A stretch of DNA of 64,000 nucleotides from Nonomuraea pusilla (GTDB lineage: Bacteria > Actinomycetota > Actinomycetes > Streptosporangiales > Streptosporangiaceae). The notes below the pieces were generated by a model, which was not told the origin of the DNA, did no database searches, and was given only the letters and a program-made list of their open reading frames with translations. Of the stretch, positions 25,197-34,535 are shown piece by piece. Location: positions 558,001 to 622,000 of the forward strand of contig NZ_FOBF01000003.1 of assembly GCF_900109355.1 (NCBI RefSeq). The letters are read 5' to 3'. Each line of letters opens with the position of its first letter. Positions within the stretch are counted from its first letter, which is position 1. The position numbers and the translations under genes are program-made.

Positions 25197-25979
25197 TCAG
25201 TCGCGGAGGCGGGCGCGCAGGGCGGCGGTGTCCGCGTCCGTCCAGCCGTGGCTGCCGAGCCAGTCCATCGGCCCGCCGAAGCGGTCGTCCAGCACGCCGA
25301 GGAACTGCTCGATGTAGCGGGCGCGGGGCAGGTGGTCGTCGGCGGGCCGCGAGTCGAGGTCGTCGCGGTACGTGGCGCTGGAGCGCAGCCGCTTGAGTAT
25401 CAGCTCCAGCCGCTCGCCGGTGGCGGTGTAGTCCTCGACGACGGCCTCCCTGGTCACCCCGGCCACTTCGAGCGCGAGCGCGCACACGACGCCGGTGCGG
25501 TCCTTGCCGGCGGCGCAGTGGACGAGGGCGGCCCCGTCGTCGAGCGACAGCGCGCGCAGCGCGGCGAGCACCGAGTCGGGCCTGTCGCGCAGGTAGCCGA
25601 AGTAGAAGCCGGTGACGCGCAGTTCCTCGTCCACGGCGCGTTCCTGCCAGGGCAGCACCTTGTCGATGTCGATGCTGTCGGCCTCGACGTCGGTGTGCCT
25701 GCCGCCTTCGGCGAACAGGGTCAGGTGGTGGTGGGTCACGTCGGGCACGCGGGTGAGGGGTCCTGGCCCTTCGAGGGTCACCTCGGCGGTGGAGCGCAGG
25801 TCCACGACGTGCCGCAGTCTCAGGTCGCCCACGAGGAGTGCCACGTCGGCGGGAGTGAGCGCCTGGAGGTTGTCGGCCCGCAGGATCCGGCCGTGGCGGG
25901 TGACGCCGCCGTCGCGGGTGGGGAGTCCGCCCAGGTCGCGCGCGTTCACCGCGCCTTCCAGATCAATCCATCTCGTCAT
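25197..25979 (-). CDS. Tyrosine-protein phosphatase, DUF-type dual-specificity family
   Basis: 260-residue phosphatase of the actinobacterial/PtpB-like family. The active-site loop is VHCAAGKDRTGVV, matching the CX5R signature with nucleophilic Cys and phosphate-binding Arg. The N-terminus GAVNARDLGGLPTRDGGVTRHGRILRADNL in two parts is typical (NFRDLGG...R.G...R..). It may act on phosphotyrosine or phosphoinositides. ATG 25979 is favoured, with GGTGA six bases upstream. It is divergent from the membrane protein at 26053 with 73 bp between starts. Confidence 0.88.
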   Translation of the reverse strand: MTRWIDLEGAVNARDLGGLPTRDGGVTRHGRILRADNLQALTPADVALLVGDLRLRHVVDLRSTAEVTLEGPGPLTRVPDVTHHHLTLFAEGGRHTDVEADSIDIDKVLPWQERAVDEELRVTGFYFGYLRDRPDSVLAALRALSLDDGAALVHCAAGKDRTGVVCALALEVAGVTREAVVEDYTATGERLELILKRLRSSATYRDDLDSRPADDHLPRARYIEQFLGVLDDRFGGPMDWLGSHGWTDADTAALRARLRD

Positions 25980-26052
25980 CTCTTTCACCGTAACGACCTT
26001 ATATGTCCGCCAAATCTCAGCGAATTCATCGTTCATAACGCAGCATGAACGT

Positions 26053-26925
26053 ATGGATCCACGAGCACTGCCTCCACGGCTGGTGGTCGATCCATCGCTG
26101 CCCCCGGAGATCTCCGCCGAGCTGAAGTCCAGCCCGCACATCCTGCGGATGGCGAGATCCGGCCGGCGCATGGACCCCTCCTACAACCCCGCCATGCTGT
26201 TCGTGCTCCCCGGCTTCCTGGTGCTGATGATGGTGCTGCTCAACTCCCCCGGCCTGATCGTCGCCGCCGCGGGCAGCACGCTGGTCATCCTGATCAGGTG
26301 GCTGGCGCTTGACGGCCCGTACCGGGCGAACAAGCGCAGGCTGCGGCTGGCGCAGGAGTACGCGAACCACTACATCCTCCCCGAGGACGTCGATCACCCC
26401 TGCCAGATGCTGCTGCGCCGGGCGCAGAACGCGGCCGAGGCGATCATCTCCTCCCGGGTGAACAGGGACGGCCTGATCGACACCATCGACAACCAGGTGA
26501 CTTTACGGGAGGAGGTGTGGCAGATCGCCCAGCGATTGCGCCGCCTGTCGGCCATGCACGCCGAGCACGGCAGGATCGTCCCCCGCGAGCTGCCCCCGGG
26601 CATGGAGGACGCGTTCAAGCCGTACGGCGAAGCGCTGGACGCCGCGTGGACGTCGCTGGCCAGGCGGGTGCGGCACCTGGAGAAGTACGCCAAGCAGGTG
26701 CTCAAGGCCGACCGGGTCTACCACGCGCACCGGCGGCTGGAGACGCTGGCGGCGCGCACGCCCGACTACCAGCGGCTGATCGCCGACACCGTGCGGGACG
26801 AGCTGGCGAACGTCCGCATCAAGGAGCTGGGCGACCAGGCGGCGCACGTCCGCAGGATGTTCGAGGACAGCATCCTGCAGGCCAAGCTGGCGGCGGGCGA
26901 GCTGTTCAGAACCCCGCTCCCCTGA
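26053..26925 (+). CDS. Membrane-anchored protein with long helical tail, function unknown
   Basis: 290-residue protein. Two adjacent hydrophobic helices (about residues 48-85, AMLFVLPGFLVLMMVLLNSPG then LIVAAAGSTLVILIRWLAL) form a hairpin. The rest is a hydrophilic, strongly helical domain rich in Arg, Glu and Leu, with coiled-coil character. I do not recognise a family. ATG 26053 gives the natural N-terminus; the open frame extends upstream antisense to the phosphatase gene and is not used. It is convergent with the STAND/TPR gene, leaving 19 bp. Confidence 0.75.
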   Translation: MDPRALPPRLVVDPSLPPEISAELKSSPHILRMARSGRRMDPSYNPAMLFVLPGFLVLMMVLLNSPGLIVAAAGSTLVILIRWLALDGPYRANKRRLRLAQEYANHYILPEDVDHPCQMLLRRAQNAAEAIISSRVNRDGLIDTIDNQVTLREEVWQIAQRLRRLSAMHAEHGRIVPRELPPGMEDAFKPYGEALDAAWTSLARRVRHLEKYAKQVLKADRVYHAHRRLETLAARTPDYQRLIADTVRDELANVRIKELGDQAAHVRRMFEDSILQAKLAAGELFRTPLP

Positions 26926-26944
26926 CCTCCGTCCGGAAAGCCGT

Positions 26945-29467
26945 TCACCTGACCGCCGGCCCCTCTCCGCCCCCGCCCGGCGCCGGCGGTCCGGACTCCG
27001 CGCGCCGCAGCAGCTCCAGGGTCCTGCGCATGCCGGCCTCGTTGCCGAGGCTGCGGTAGATGTCCCTGGCCTGCCGCAGCGGCGGGACGGCGGCCGGCCG
27101 GTCGCCCGCCTCCAGGTGCGCCTCGCCGAGGTGGCGCAGGCTCAGCGCCATCCACCAGCGGTCCTCCAGCTCCTCGAACGCGCGCATGGCCCGGCGCAGC
27201 TCCGCGTCGGCCTCGGCGATGCGGCCGAGCCTGGCCAGCACGCGCCCGGACGACAGCGCCGTGCGCGCCACCCCCCAGGCGTCGCCCAGCGCGGTCAGGA
27301 TCTCCTCCGCCCTGCGTACGTGGTCGAGCTCGCGCAGCCCGTTGGACGGGTCGCCGACCTCGCCCGCGGCGCGCAGGCAGCGGGCCTCCTCCCACAGCTC
27401 GCCGCGCTGCCTGAACATCTCGCCGGCCCGGTCGAGGCTGAAGCCGGCCCGGGTGAACAGGTTGGCGGAGGAGCGGGGGTCGCCCTCGCGGTGGGCGTTG
27501 CGGGCCTGGGCGGCGAGCACCTCGCCGTACACGCGCAGCGTCTGCGCCTCGGAGTAGCGGTTGCCCTCGCGCTTGAACACCTCGAGCGCGGTCTCCAGCA
27601 GTTCCCTGGCCTCCTCGGGGCGGCGTTCGGCCATGCGCATCTCGGCCAGGTTGCGCTGGGTGCGGGCCATCCACCAGACGTCGTCTTCGCCCTTGAAGGC
27701 GGCGATGGCATCGATGAGGTAGTCCTGGGCGCGGTCGAGGTTGCCCTCGGCGAACAGCGTCATGCCGACCGCGCGCATGGCCCTCGCGGCCCACCAGCTC
27801 TCGCCCAGCTCGGTGAAGATCTCCAGCGCCTGCCCCGACTCCTTCAGCGCCCGCTCGCGCACGCCCATGCCGCCCCGCGCGGCGGCGCTGTCGAGCAGCG
27901 CGATGGCGAGGGCGCGGCGGTCGCCGGTCCGCCCGGCGGCCTCGCAGCCCAGCTCGGCGACGCTCGCCCAGTCCGCCCAGTACGCCCGCAGCGAGTGGCA
28001 CAGCGAGCAGAACGCCCTGGCCAGGCCCCCGGTCAGCTCCCACAGCCCGAGCCGGCGGGATAAGTCGATCATGGCGAGCAGGGAGAGGCGTTCGGCGTTG
28101 AGCCAGTCGCCGGCCCGGACCTGCACCTCGGGGGTGGAGCGGCGGCCGCCCTTGCTCCAGTCCTGCGGCCAGCGGTCCTGCGCGGCCTCCTCTGCGCGGC
28201 GGCGGTAGCCGTACAGGACGCGCTCCACGGCGGCCCTGCGCCGCTCCTCCTCGTCCTGGCCGGCGAGCTCGGCGGCGAACACCCTGACCAGGTCGTGCAG
28301 CCGGTAGCGCAGGGCGCCGGTCTGGTCGGCGCCCGAGCACTCGGCGAGCTGGGCGTCGATCAGCGCCTCCAGCTGGTCGGCGCCGTCGAGGACGGAGATG
28401 TCGAGCAGCTCCCCCGCCACCCAGCCGGGCACGTCGGGCGCGGGCAGCGCGCTGAGCAGGCGCAGCAGGCGGCGCTGGATGCCGGTGCAGTCGTCGTAGC
28501 TGAGCTGGACGGAGGCGCGCACGCTCTTGTCGACGGTGGCGGCGACCTGGAGCTGGTCGAGGCGGCGGCGCTCGTCGGCCAGCCGGTCGGCCATCTGGCG
28601 CAGCGTCCACTGCTCGCGGGTGGCCAGGCGTCCGCCGCAGATGTTGATCGCCAGCGGCAGGTGGTCGCAGATCCTGACGATCTCCTTGGCGGCGTCGAGG
28701 TCGTCGACGACGCGGTCGCCGCCCGCGAGCCTGGCGAGCAGCTCCACGCCGTGGGCCTCGCTGAAGACGCCGAGCCTGGTGTCGTGGGTGCCGTTGAGGA
28801 ACAGCGGCTGGCGGGACGTGACCAGCACCGCGCAGCCCGGCTCGGCGGGGATGAGGGGACGCACCTGGTCGGCGTCGTGGGCGTTGTCGAGCCCGATGAG
28901 CAGCTTGCGGCCCTTGGTCCAGGTGAGCCAGAGCTTGCGCAGCTCCTCCAGCCCGCCCGGGTCGGTGGTGAGGCGGACGCCGAGCGCCCGCAGGAACCCG
29001 ATCAGCACCTCGTCGGGCCGCACCGGGGCGTCGGCGCCGCCGCGCAGGTCGGCGTACAGGCGGCCGTCGGGGAACCAGCGGGAGACCTCCTGGCCGAACC
29101 TGGCCATGAGCGCCGACTTGCCGACGCCGCCCCGGCCGTACACGGAGACGACGAGGGGTGGGGCGAGGTCGCCGGCCTTCCTGCGGGCCGAGAACACCTC
29201 TCGCAGCTCGCTGAGCGCCTCGGCGCGGCCGGTGAAGTGCTCGGGGCCGGGCGGCCAGTGGTCGGGCAGCATCGAGCCGGGGTCGGCCGGGGCCCGGCGC
29301 CGGGGCTTGACCTCGGTGGTGGCCCAGGTGGTGACGCCGACGAGCGCGGCGGCAGCGAGGGTCACGCCGATCTTGGCGACCGGTGGGATGTCCCATTCGA
29401 GCGAGGCCGCCAGGATGCTCGCGGCGGCGGCGGCGAGGCCCGCGGAGACGGGCGCGGCCACGGGCAT
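26945..29467 (-). CDS. Membrane-anchored STAND (NB-ARC) ATPase with TPR repeats
   Basis: About 840 residues. Two N-terminal hydrophobic helices (AAPVSAGLAAAAASILAASL and IGVTLAAAALVGVTTWATTE) would tether it to the membrane. The NB-ARC domain follows: HFTGRAEALSELREVF, Walker A YGRGGVGKSALM, Walker B LLIGLDNAHD, and LVTSRQPLF. The second half consists of TPR-type helices (repeats with ALEIFTELGESWWAARAMRA and similar). This is the AfsR-like ATPase-TPR architecture without the SARP DNA-binding domain. ATG 29467 is chosen because the open frame upstream passes through the terminator of the preceding gene. A TTG near 29530 is an alternative. A signalling or defence role is inference. Confidence 0.82.
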   Translation of the reverse strand: MPVAAPVSAGLAAAAASILAASLEWDIPPVAKIGVTLAAAALVGVTTWATTEVKPRRRAPADPGSMLPDHWPPGPEHFTGRAEALSELREVFSARRKAGDLAPPLVVSVYGRGGVGKSALMARFGQEVSRWFPDGRLYADLRGGADAPVRPDEVLIGFLRALGVRLTTDPGGLEELRKLWLTWTKGRKLLIGLDNAHDADQVRPLIPAEPGCAVLVTSRQPLFLNGTHDTRLGVFSEAHGVELLARLAGGDRVVDDLDAAKEIVRICDHLPLAINICGGRLATREQWTLRQMADRLADERRRLDQLQVAATVDKSVRASVQLSYDDCTGIQRRLLRLLSALPAPDVPGWVAGELLDISVLDGADQLEALIDAQLAECSGADQTGALRYRLHDLVRVFAAELAGQDEEERRRAAVERVLYGYRRRAEEAAQDRWPQDWSKGGRRSTPEVQVRAGDWLNAERLSLLAMIDLSRRLGLWELTGGLARAFCSLCHSLRAYWADWASVAELGCEAAGRTGDRRALAIALLDSAAARGGMGVRERALKESGQALEIFTELGESWWAARAMRAVGMTLFAEGNLDRAQDYLIDAIAAFKGEDDVWWMARTQRNLAEMRMAERRPEEARELLETALEVFKREGNRYSEAQTLRVYGEVLAAQARNAHREGDPRSSANLFTRAGFSLDRAGEMFRQRGELWEEARCLRAAGEVGDPSNGLRELDHVRRAEEILTALGDAWGVARTALSSGRVLARLGRIAEADAELRRAMRAFEELEDRWWMALSLRHLGEAHLEAGDRPAAVPPLRQARDIYRSLGNEAGMRRTLELLRRAESGPPAPGGGGEGPAVR

Positions 29468-29531
29468 CCTGCGCCACCGCTGCGGATGCGGCTGGGGCCG
29501 CGACTGCGGCTTGTCAGGCAGCTCCCCTGTC

Positions 29532-29553
29532 AAAGAAAACCCCCTTCGGGGGT
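29532..29553 (-). terminator. Rho-independent terminator for the M6 protease gene
   Basis: Read on the minus strand, ACCCCC-GAA-GGGGGT forms a tight hairpin followed by TTTCTTTG. It lies about 50 bp after the protease stop codon at 29604 and before the STAND/TPR gene, so the two are probably separate transcripts. Confidence 0.8.
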
Positions 29554-29563
29554 GATTCAAGCC

Positions 29564-29597
29564 GATGGGGTACGGCCTGCGCCAGCCGTACCCCATC
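29564..29597 (-). terminator. Long perfect hairpin after the M6 protease gene
   Basis: GATGGGGTACGGC pairs perfectly with GCCGTACCCCATC across an 8-base loop, 7 bp after the protease stop codon. Together with the U-tailed hairpin at 29532 it makes a double terminator. It is symmetric, so it could also serve as a protein-binding palindrome. Confidence 0.65.
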
Positions 29598-29603
29598 GTT
29601 CAT

Positions 29604-31712
29604 CTAAAGGCCGACGACGTGACAGGTCGCCGTCACCGTCTTGGTCGGATCGCTCTCCGAGGTGGCGGTGAGCGTCACCTTGGCGAGCCTGTCGCCGCCG
29701 CCCGCGCGGACGGCGTTGACCGTGACGAGCTCCTTCTCGCCGAAGTCCACGGCGGCCAGGGCGTTGGGCAGCTGGGCGGTCCAGCCCTTGCCCTGCACCT
29801 CGGCCTTGAGCCGGTAGACGTCGCCCTTGAGGTACGCGCTGACGTCCTCGGGGTGCTGCCCCTGCGCGGGGGCGGCCTTCCCGGTGTTGAACAGCGGGAA
29901 CCTGCAGGTGGACACGTCGCGCCCGGCCGGGACGCCGGCGGCGGGCAGCAGCCGCACGCCGCGCCGCTGCGGGCCGGCGCCGTCGAGCGAGCGGACGGCC
30001 ACCGTGTACGACAGGACGCCCGCCTTGTCGCGCTTGACGTCGGTGACGTAGAAGTGCAGGCGGTTGGCCTCGTCCACGTACTCGTACTCGCTGCCGGAGT
30101 CGGTGCCGGCGTGGAAGAGCGCGTCGGACAGCTGGCGGTAGTCGCCGATCGTGATCGGCACCTTGGTGCCGTCGGGCATCACGTAGTCGGTCATGCCGAT
30201 GTCCTGCGGGTTGGCGTCGATCACCCACTCGAACGGGGCCCGGTCGGCGTTCTTGGTCTTGGCCAGCAGGACGCCGGAGTCGGGGGTGAAGGAGTCGGTG
30301 CCCATGCGGTCGACGACCTCGACGGTGTAGTTGTCGTAGCCGCCGCCGTCGCACAGCGGGTCGGTCCTGGTGTCGCAGGCGGGGGCCTTGTCGCCGCTGT
30401 CGAAGGAGATGTTCACGCCGGACAGCCCGGCCGGGCCCGGCTGGACGGCGCGGGCGGTGATCCTCGCGGTGACCAGTCCGGAGTCGTCGAGCGCGTCACG
30501 CGAGAGCCGCAGGACGTTCTGCTCGTCCACCATCTCCAGCTTGATCTTGTTGCGGAGCATGTGCTGGGCGCCCATGGACGCGCCCGCGGTGGGCGGGATG
30601 AGCCAGCGCGAGTGCGGGCCGCCGGGGCCGTTGAAGCTGCCGCGGCTGAGCATCTCCCAGATGCCGGTGTAGGCCCGGCGCGGCGGCACCCCGTACGGGT
30701 TGTTGTAGTTGTCGGCGATGCCCATGATGTGGCTCAGTTCGTGGGCGTAGACGGCCATGCCGGAGCTCTCGGCCTGCACCGAGTCGATGCCGAAGCGGGC
30801 GTTGGGCCAGAAGGTGGACCCGGCCTGCCACGACGTCCAGTCCACGTAGCGGGTCTTCACCCAGTTGGGAAGGTTGGGGTCGGGCGGGCCCCACTCGTCC
30901 GGCACGTCCTCCTTGGTGGGGAACTTCATCATGCCGAACTCCTGCCAGGTGGACGACTCGTCCTGGCCGGCGCTGAGGTAGAAGACGAAGTCGAACTGCT
31001 TGGCGGCCTCCTCGCCGATGTCGGCGAGCCAGGCGGCGTTGCCCTCGGTGCGCAGGTTCTTGTCGCAGCTGTCGCCGGACGGGCAGCCGGTGCCGCCCTG
31101 GAACTCCATGGCGTACTCGTGGTCCTTGCCGGACAGCGTGTACGGGCCGAAGCCGGTCAGCTCGACGCCGTACCGGCCGCCGGAGTCCTCCATCCAGTAC
31201 TCGTGGATGGTGTGCCCCTTGTTGAGGGCGTTCGGGGTGTTGAGGAAGTCCTGGTAGAACGTGGCGACCTGGTCGCGGGGCACGTCGTGCGCCTCGGCGC
31301 TGGGGTTGCCGAAGATCGTCGAGCCCTTGGGCTGGGTCACGACGAAGGGCTGGTTCGGGTAGTCGAGCAGCACCAGCGCGCCCTTGAAGGTGCGCTTGGA
31401 GCCCTTGACGGCGGGGTCGTTCCAGGCGGTGCCGGGGACCTTGGTGTAGTCCGCCCACGTCATGTGGTCGGGGTTCTCCCAGTTCTGGGGGTCGATCGGC
31501 GCGATGCCGCCGCCGGGGCGGCCGCGCAGTGCCTGCGCGTCACCGGGCTGGTCCTGCTGCCACGGCTGGGTCTGCGGCCAGTGGGCGCGCCGCCAGGGGT
31601 GCTCGGGGTCGTCGGCGGGGGGTGCTGCGGAAGCGGGGGTGGCCACGAGACTCGCCGGAACCAGGACGAGTACCGTCAGCAACCCCTTGAGCAGCTTCTT
31701 CGGGGCATTCAC
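29604..31712 (-). CDS. Secreted M6-family metalloprotease (immune inhibitor A-like)
   Basis: 702-residue secreted protease. A signal peptide (MNAPKKLLKGLLTVLVLVPA, ending at ASA) precedes an acidic propeptide. The catalytic zinc site is VYAHELSHIMGIADNY, an HExxH motif with the downstream Asp typical of the M6/metzincin-like enzymes. The region FKGALVLLDYPNQPFVV fits the M6 family start. Four cysteines in the insert GCPSGDSCDK and CDTRTDPLCDGGG may form disulfides. A beta-rich C-terminal domain follows. Start GTG 31712 is required for the signal peptide. It is divergent from a PucR regulator at 31815 and is closed by two hairpins. Confidence 0.88.
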   Translation of the reverse strand: MNAPKKLLKGLLTVLVLVPASLVATPASAAPPADDPEHPWRRAHWPQTQPWQQDQPGDAQALRGRPGGGIAPIDPQNWENPDHMTWADYTKVPGTAWNDPAVKGSKRTFKGALVLLDYPNQPFVVTQPKGSTIFGNPSAEAHDVPRDQVATFYQDFLNTPNALNKGHTIHEYWMEDSGGRYGVELTGFGPYTLSGKDHEYAMEFQGGTGCPSGDSCDKNLRTEGNAAWLADIGEEAAKQFDFVFYLSAGQDESSTWQEFGMMKFPTKEDVPDEWGPPDPNLPNWVKTRYVDWTSWQAGSTFWPNARFGIDSVQAESSGMAVYAHELSHIMGIADNYNNPYGVPPRRAYTGIWEMLSRGSFNGPGGPHSRWLIPPTAGASMGAQHMLRNKIKLEMVDEQNVLRLSRDALDDSGLVTARITARAVQPGPAGLSGVNISFDSGDKAPACDTRTDPLCDGGGYDNYTVEVVDRMGTDSFTPDSGVLLAKTKNADRAPFEWVIDANPQDIGMTDYVMPDGTKVPITIGDYRQLSDALFHAGTDSGSEYEYVDEANRLHFYVTDVKRDKAGVLSYTVAVRSLDGAGPQRRGVRLLPAAGVPAGRDVSTCRFPLFNTGKAAPAQGQHPEDVSAYLKGDVYRLKAEVQGKGWTAQLPNALAAVDFGEKELVTVNAVRAGGGDRLAKVTLTATSESDPTKTVTATCHVVGL

Positions 31713-31760
31713 GCCCTGACGGTATAGACGTTCTTGACGGAGATCATCGATCAGTTGTAG

Positions 31761-31783
31761 GGAAGACGGATACCGACTCTTCC
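31761..31783. promoter_or_regulatory. Inverted repeat between divergent protease and PucR genes
   Basis: GGAAGA and TCTTCC are separated by 11 bp, centred about 43 bp upstream of the PucR-type regulator. It could be its operator, acting on both divergent genes. This is based on position and symmetry only. Confidence 0.35.
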
Positions 31784-31814
31784 GACAGATGTTGAAATGC
31801 GCATGTAGACGGGT

Positions 31815-32978
31815 GTGACTGTGGCGGACCTCCAGCGGACCGTGGACGACCTCGCCGCGCGGCTGGGCCGCCCGCTGCTGCTGGAGGACCGGGTGCAGCG
31901 TGTCGTCGCCTACAGCGAGCAGAGCGGCCCGATGGACGACATCAGGCGCGAGTCGATCCTGCGCAGGCGGACCACGCCCGAGGTGCGGGAGTGGCTGCGA
32001 GCCGCCGGCATCCAGGACTCCCCCGGCCCCCTGCGCACCCCCGGCGCGCCGCACCTGCGCCTGCTGCCGCGCGTGTGCGTCCCGCTGCGGCACGCCGACG
32101 GGCTGCTCGGCTACCTGTGGTTCATCGACGCCGGGCCGCCCATGACCGACGCGCACGTCGCCGAGGCCGCCGCCGCCGCGCCCGGCCTCGCGCTCGCCCT
32201 CTTCCACGAGAGCCTGGCCACCGGGCTCGCCTCCCACAGGGAGCTGGAGGCGGTGACCGAGCTGCTGCGCGGCGAGCCGGGCGCCGCCGCCAAGCTCATC
32301 GAGGCCGGGACCGTGCCGCAGGCGCTGCCGGTGACCGTCCAGGTGGCCAGGCCGCTCGCGGCCGAACCGGGCGAGGGGCTGCGGCTGGCGCTCGAACAGG
32401 GGCTGCTCACGCTGCGCCGCCGCCTCGGCGGCCACCACCCGCTCCACCTCGTCCGGTACGACCACGCGGTGCTCCTGACGTCCGGGCCGCCGGTCTCGCC
32501 CGACGAGCTGCACGCCGCCATGCCGGTGCCGGTGGTCGTCGGCATCGGACGGCCCAGGCCGGAGCTGTCGGAGGCGGCGGGCTCGTACGAGGAGGCCAGG
32601 CACGCGGCGGAGGTGGCCGCCCGGGTGCCGGGGCTGGGCCGGTCGGCCGAGTGGGCGCGGCTCGGCGTCTACCGGATGCTCACCGGCCTGCCGGAACGGG
32701 AGCTGCACCCCGGGCTCGAGTACCTGCTCGGCGACCGGCAGCACCTGCCGCTGCTGGAGACGCTGGAGACCTACCTGGACCTGGCGGGCAGCGCGGTGGC
32801 GACGTCGCGCGCGCTGCGGCTGCACCGTACGTCCCTGTACTACCGGCTGCGGCGGGTGGAGGAGCTGGCGCGCACGGACCTGAAGGACGGCGGCGAACGG
32901 CTCGCGCTGCACCTCAGCCTGAAGCTGGCGCGGCTGTCGGGCCGGTACCGCCCGCGCGGGGCACGGGACCCGGAGTGA
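31815..32978 (+). CDS. PucR/CdaR-family transcriptional regulator
   Basis: 387-residue regulator. The N-terminal part (about 1-130) resembles a sensor domain, and the C-terminal helix-turn-helix is the PucR_HTH type: LETLETYLDLAGSAVATSRA, then LRLHRTSLYYRLRRVEELAR (about residues 315-355). Such proteins activate catabolic or differentiation genes in response to small molecules. It starts with GTG and is divergent from the secreted protease gene, with 102 bp shared, so the protease is a candidate target. Confidence 0.88.
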   Translation: MTVADLQRTVDDLAARLGRPLLLEDRVQRVVAYSEQSGPMDDIRRESILRRRTTPEVREWLRAAGIQDSPGPLRTPGAPHLRLLPRVCVPLRHADGLLGYLWFIDAGPPMTDAHVAEAAAAAPGLALALFHESLATGLASHRELEAVTELLRGEPGAAAKLIEAGTVPQALPVTVQVARPLAAEPGEGLRLALEQGLLTLRRRLGGHHPLHLVRYDHAVLLTSGPPVSPDELHAAMPVPVVVGIGRPRPELSEAAGSYEEARHAAEVAARVPGLGRSAEWARLGVYRMLTGLPERELHPGLEYLLGDRQHLPLLETLETYLDLAGSAVATSRALRLHRTSLYYRLRRVEELARTDLKDGGERLALHLSLKLARLSGRYRPRGARDPE

Positions 32979-33124
32979 CCTCGCCGGATGTCCGGTGGAG
33001 GCCGAGGAAGATCGTTAAACCCATCCCAAACGTGCCGTTCATCACATAACGGGCAAAACGGAAATCGGTTCCCAGGAGCCGCACGTTCTAAACCCCGGTA
33101 TTCCGTCAAGCCTGGGAAAAGTTC

Positions 33125-34489
33125 TTGTCCACGCCCTCAGCGGCGCCCTCGGCCGCGCCCGCAGCACCCGCACCCGACGCTCCCCCGGCCCCCTCGGCCT
33201 CCTCCGCCGAAGCCGCACCCGAGCCGCACAGATCCTCCTCCCGGGCGTCGGTCACGTTCCGCGCCTTCCGCCACCACAACTACCGCCTCTGGGCGGGGGC
33301 CGACGTCGTCTCCGTGACCGGCACCTGGATGCAGGTGCTCGGCGTCAACTGGCTCGTCCTCAGCATGACCGGCTCCGCCACCAGCGTCGGGATCAGCCTC
33401 GTCATGCAGGCGCTGCCGACGCTCCTCCTCGGCATGTGGGGCGGCGCGCTCGCCGACCGGCTGCCCACCCGGCCCGTCGTGGTCGGCGCGCAGCTCGCGC
33501 AGGCCGCGCTCGCCGCCGTGCTGGCCGTCGTCGCGCTCACCGGCACCCAGTCGGTCGCCCCCATCTACGCCGTGGCGCTGGCCGGCGGCGTGGTGTCGGC
33601 GCTCGGCGGCCCCGCGCTCGGCCGTTTCGGCGCCGAGGTCGTGCCGCCCGGCGACCTGCCCAACGCCATGGCGCTCGGCTCCGTCATCAACTCGGCGGGA
33701 CGCATCCTCGGCATGAGCCTGGCCGGCGCGCTCGTGCCGGTCATCGGCGCCGGCGGGCTGTTCGCCGTGAACGCCGCCAGCTTCTTCGTCGTCATCGCCG
33801 CCGTCGCCCTCATGCGGCGGGACGAGCTGCACCCGCTGGGCGCGGCCGAACGGCAGCCGGGCGCCGTCCGCGAGGGCCTGGCGTACGTGCTGCGCACCCC
33901 CTGGCTGGTCGTCGTGCTCGCGCTGTCGCTCGTGCTCGGCAGCCTCGGCCGCAACTACCAGGTGACCATGGCCGCCATGAGCGCGGGCCCGCTGGGCTCC
34001 GGAGCCGCCGGATACGGTCTGCTGTCCACCGCGTTCGCCGTCGGCACCGTCGTCGGCGGCTTCCTCGCCGCGGCGCGTCCCAGGCTGACGATCAGGCTGC
34101 TGCTCGTCACCGGGGCCGTCACCGGCGTCGCGCAGGCGCTCAGCGGCCTCATGCCGGGCCTGTGGACGTTCGCCTCCGTCATGCTGCCCATCGCGGCGGG
34201 GGCCGTCGTCATCGACACCACCGTCTCGGCGCGGGCCCAGCTCGACAGCCCCGAGGCCATGCGCGGGCGGGTCATCGCCGCGCTCGGCATCGTCGGCGCG
34301 GGCGCGGGCGCGGTCGGCGGCCCGCTGCTCGGCTGGTTCAGCGACGCGTTCGGCCCCCGGGCCGCGCTGGAGATCGGCGGCGTGAGCTGCGTGGCCGCCT
34401 CGCTCCTCGCCGCGGCGGTGCTCGCCAGACTGTCCGGCAGAACCCTCTGGCAGGCCGCCTGGGCGCGTCCCCTGCTCAGGAGCGCGTGA
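33125..34489 (+). CDS. MFS transporter, DHA3/EntS-like
   Basis: 454-residue transporter with about 12 helices. A Ser/Ala/Pro-rich N-terminal segment (about 40 residues) precedes FRAFRHHNYRLWAGADVVSVTGTWMQ, the characteristic start of EntS-like DHA3 exporters. The motif A equivalent is WGGALADRLPTRPVVV. The start is TTG 33125 with a weak upstream GGGA. It may export a siderophore or drug; the substrate is not known. The DUF5709 gene follows after 46 bp. Confidence 0.9.
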   Translation: MSTPSAAPSAAPAAPAPDAPPAPSASSAEAAPEPHRSSSRASVTFRAFRHHNYRLWAGADVVSVTGTWMQVLGVNWLVLSMTGSATSVGISLVMQALPTLLLGMWGGALADRLPTRPVVVGAQLAQAALAAVLAVVALTGTQSVAPIYAVALAGGVVSALGGPALGRFGAEVVPPGDLPNAMALGSVINSAGRILGMSLAGALVPVIGAGGLFAVNAASFFVVIAAVALMRRDELHPLGAAERQPGAVREGLAYVLRTPWLVVVLALSLVLGSLGRNYQVTMAAMSAGPLGSGAAGYGLLSTAFAVGTVVGGFLAAARPRLTIRLLLVTGAVTGVAQALSGLMPGLWTFASVMLPIAAGAVVIDTTVSARAQLDSPEAMRGRVIAALGIVGAGAGAVGGPLLGWFSDAFGPRAALEIGGVSCVAASLLAAAVLARLSGRTLWQAAWARPLLRSA

Positions 34490-34535
34490 GGCTCGCGGCC
34501 GGGATTCGCCGGTGCACGGTGGGTAGGGGGCGCGT

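Noticed and set aside
25612..26052. Upstream extension of the membrane protein gene at 26053
   Set aside because: It would run antisense through the phosphatase gene and precede the natural N-terminus; ATG 26053 is preferred.
29468..29596. N-terminal extension of the STAND/TPR protein to ATG 29596
   Set aside because: It passes through two terminator hairpins of the upstream protease gene, so it is unlikely to be translated from this transcript.
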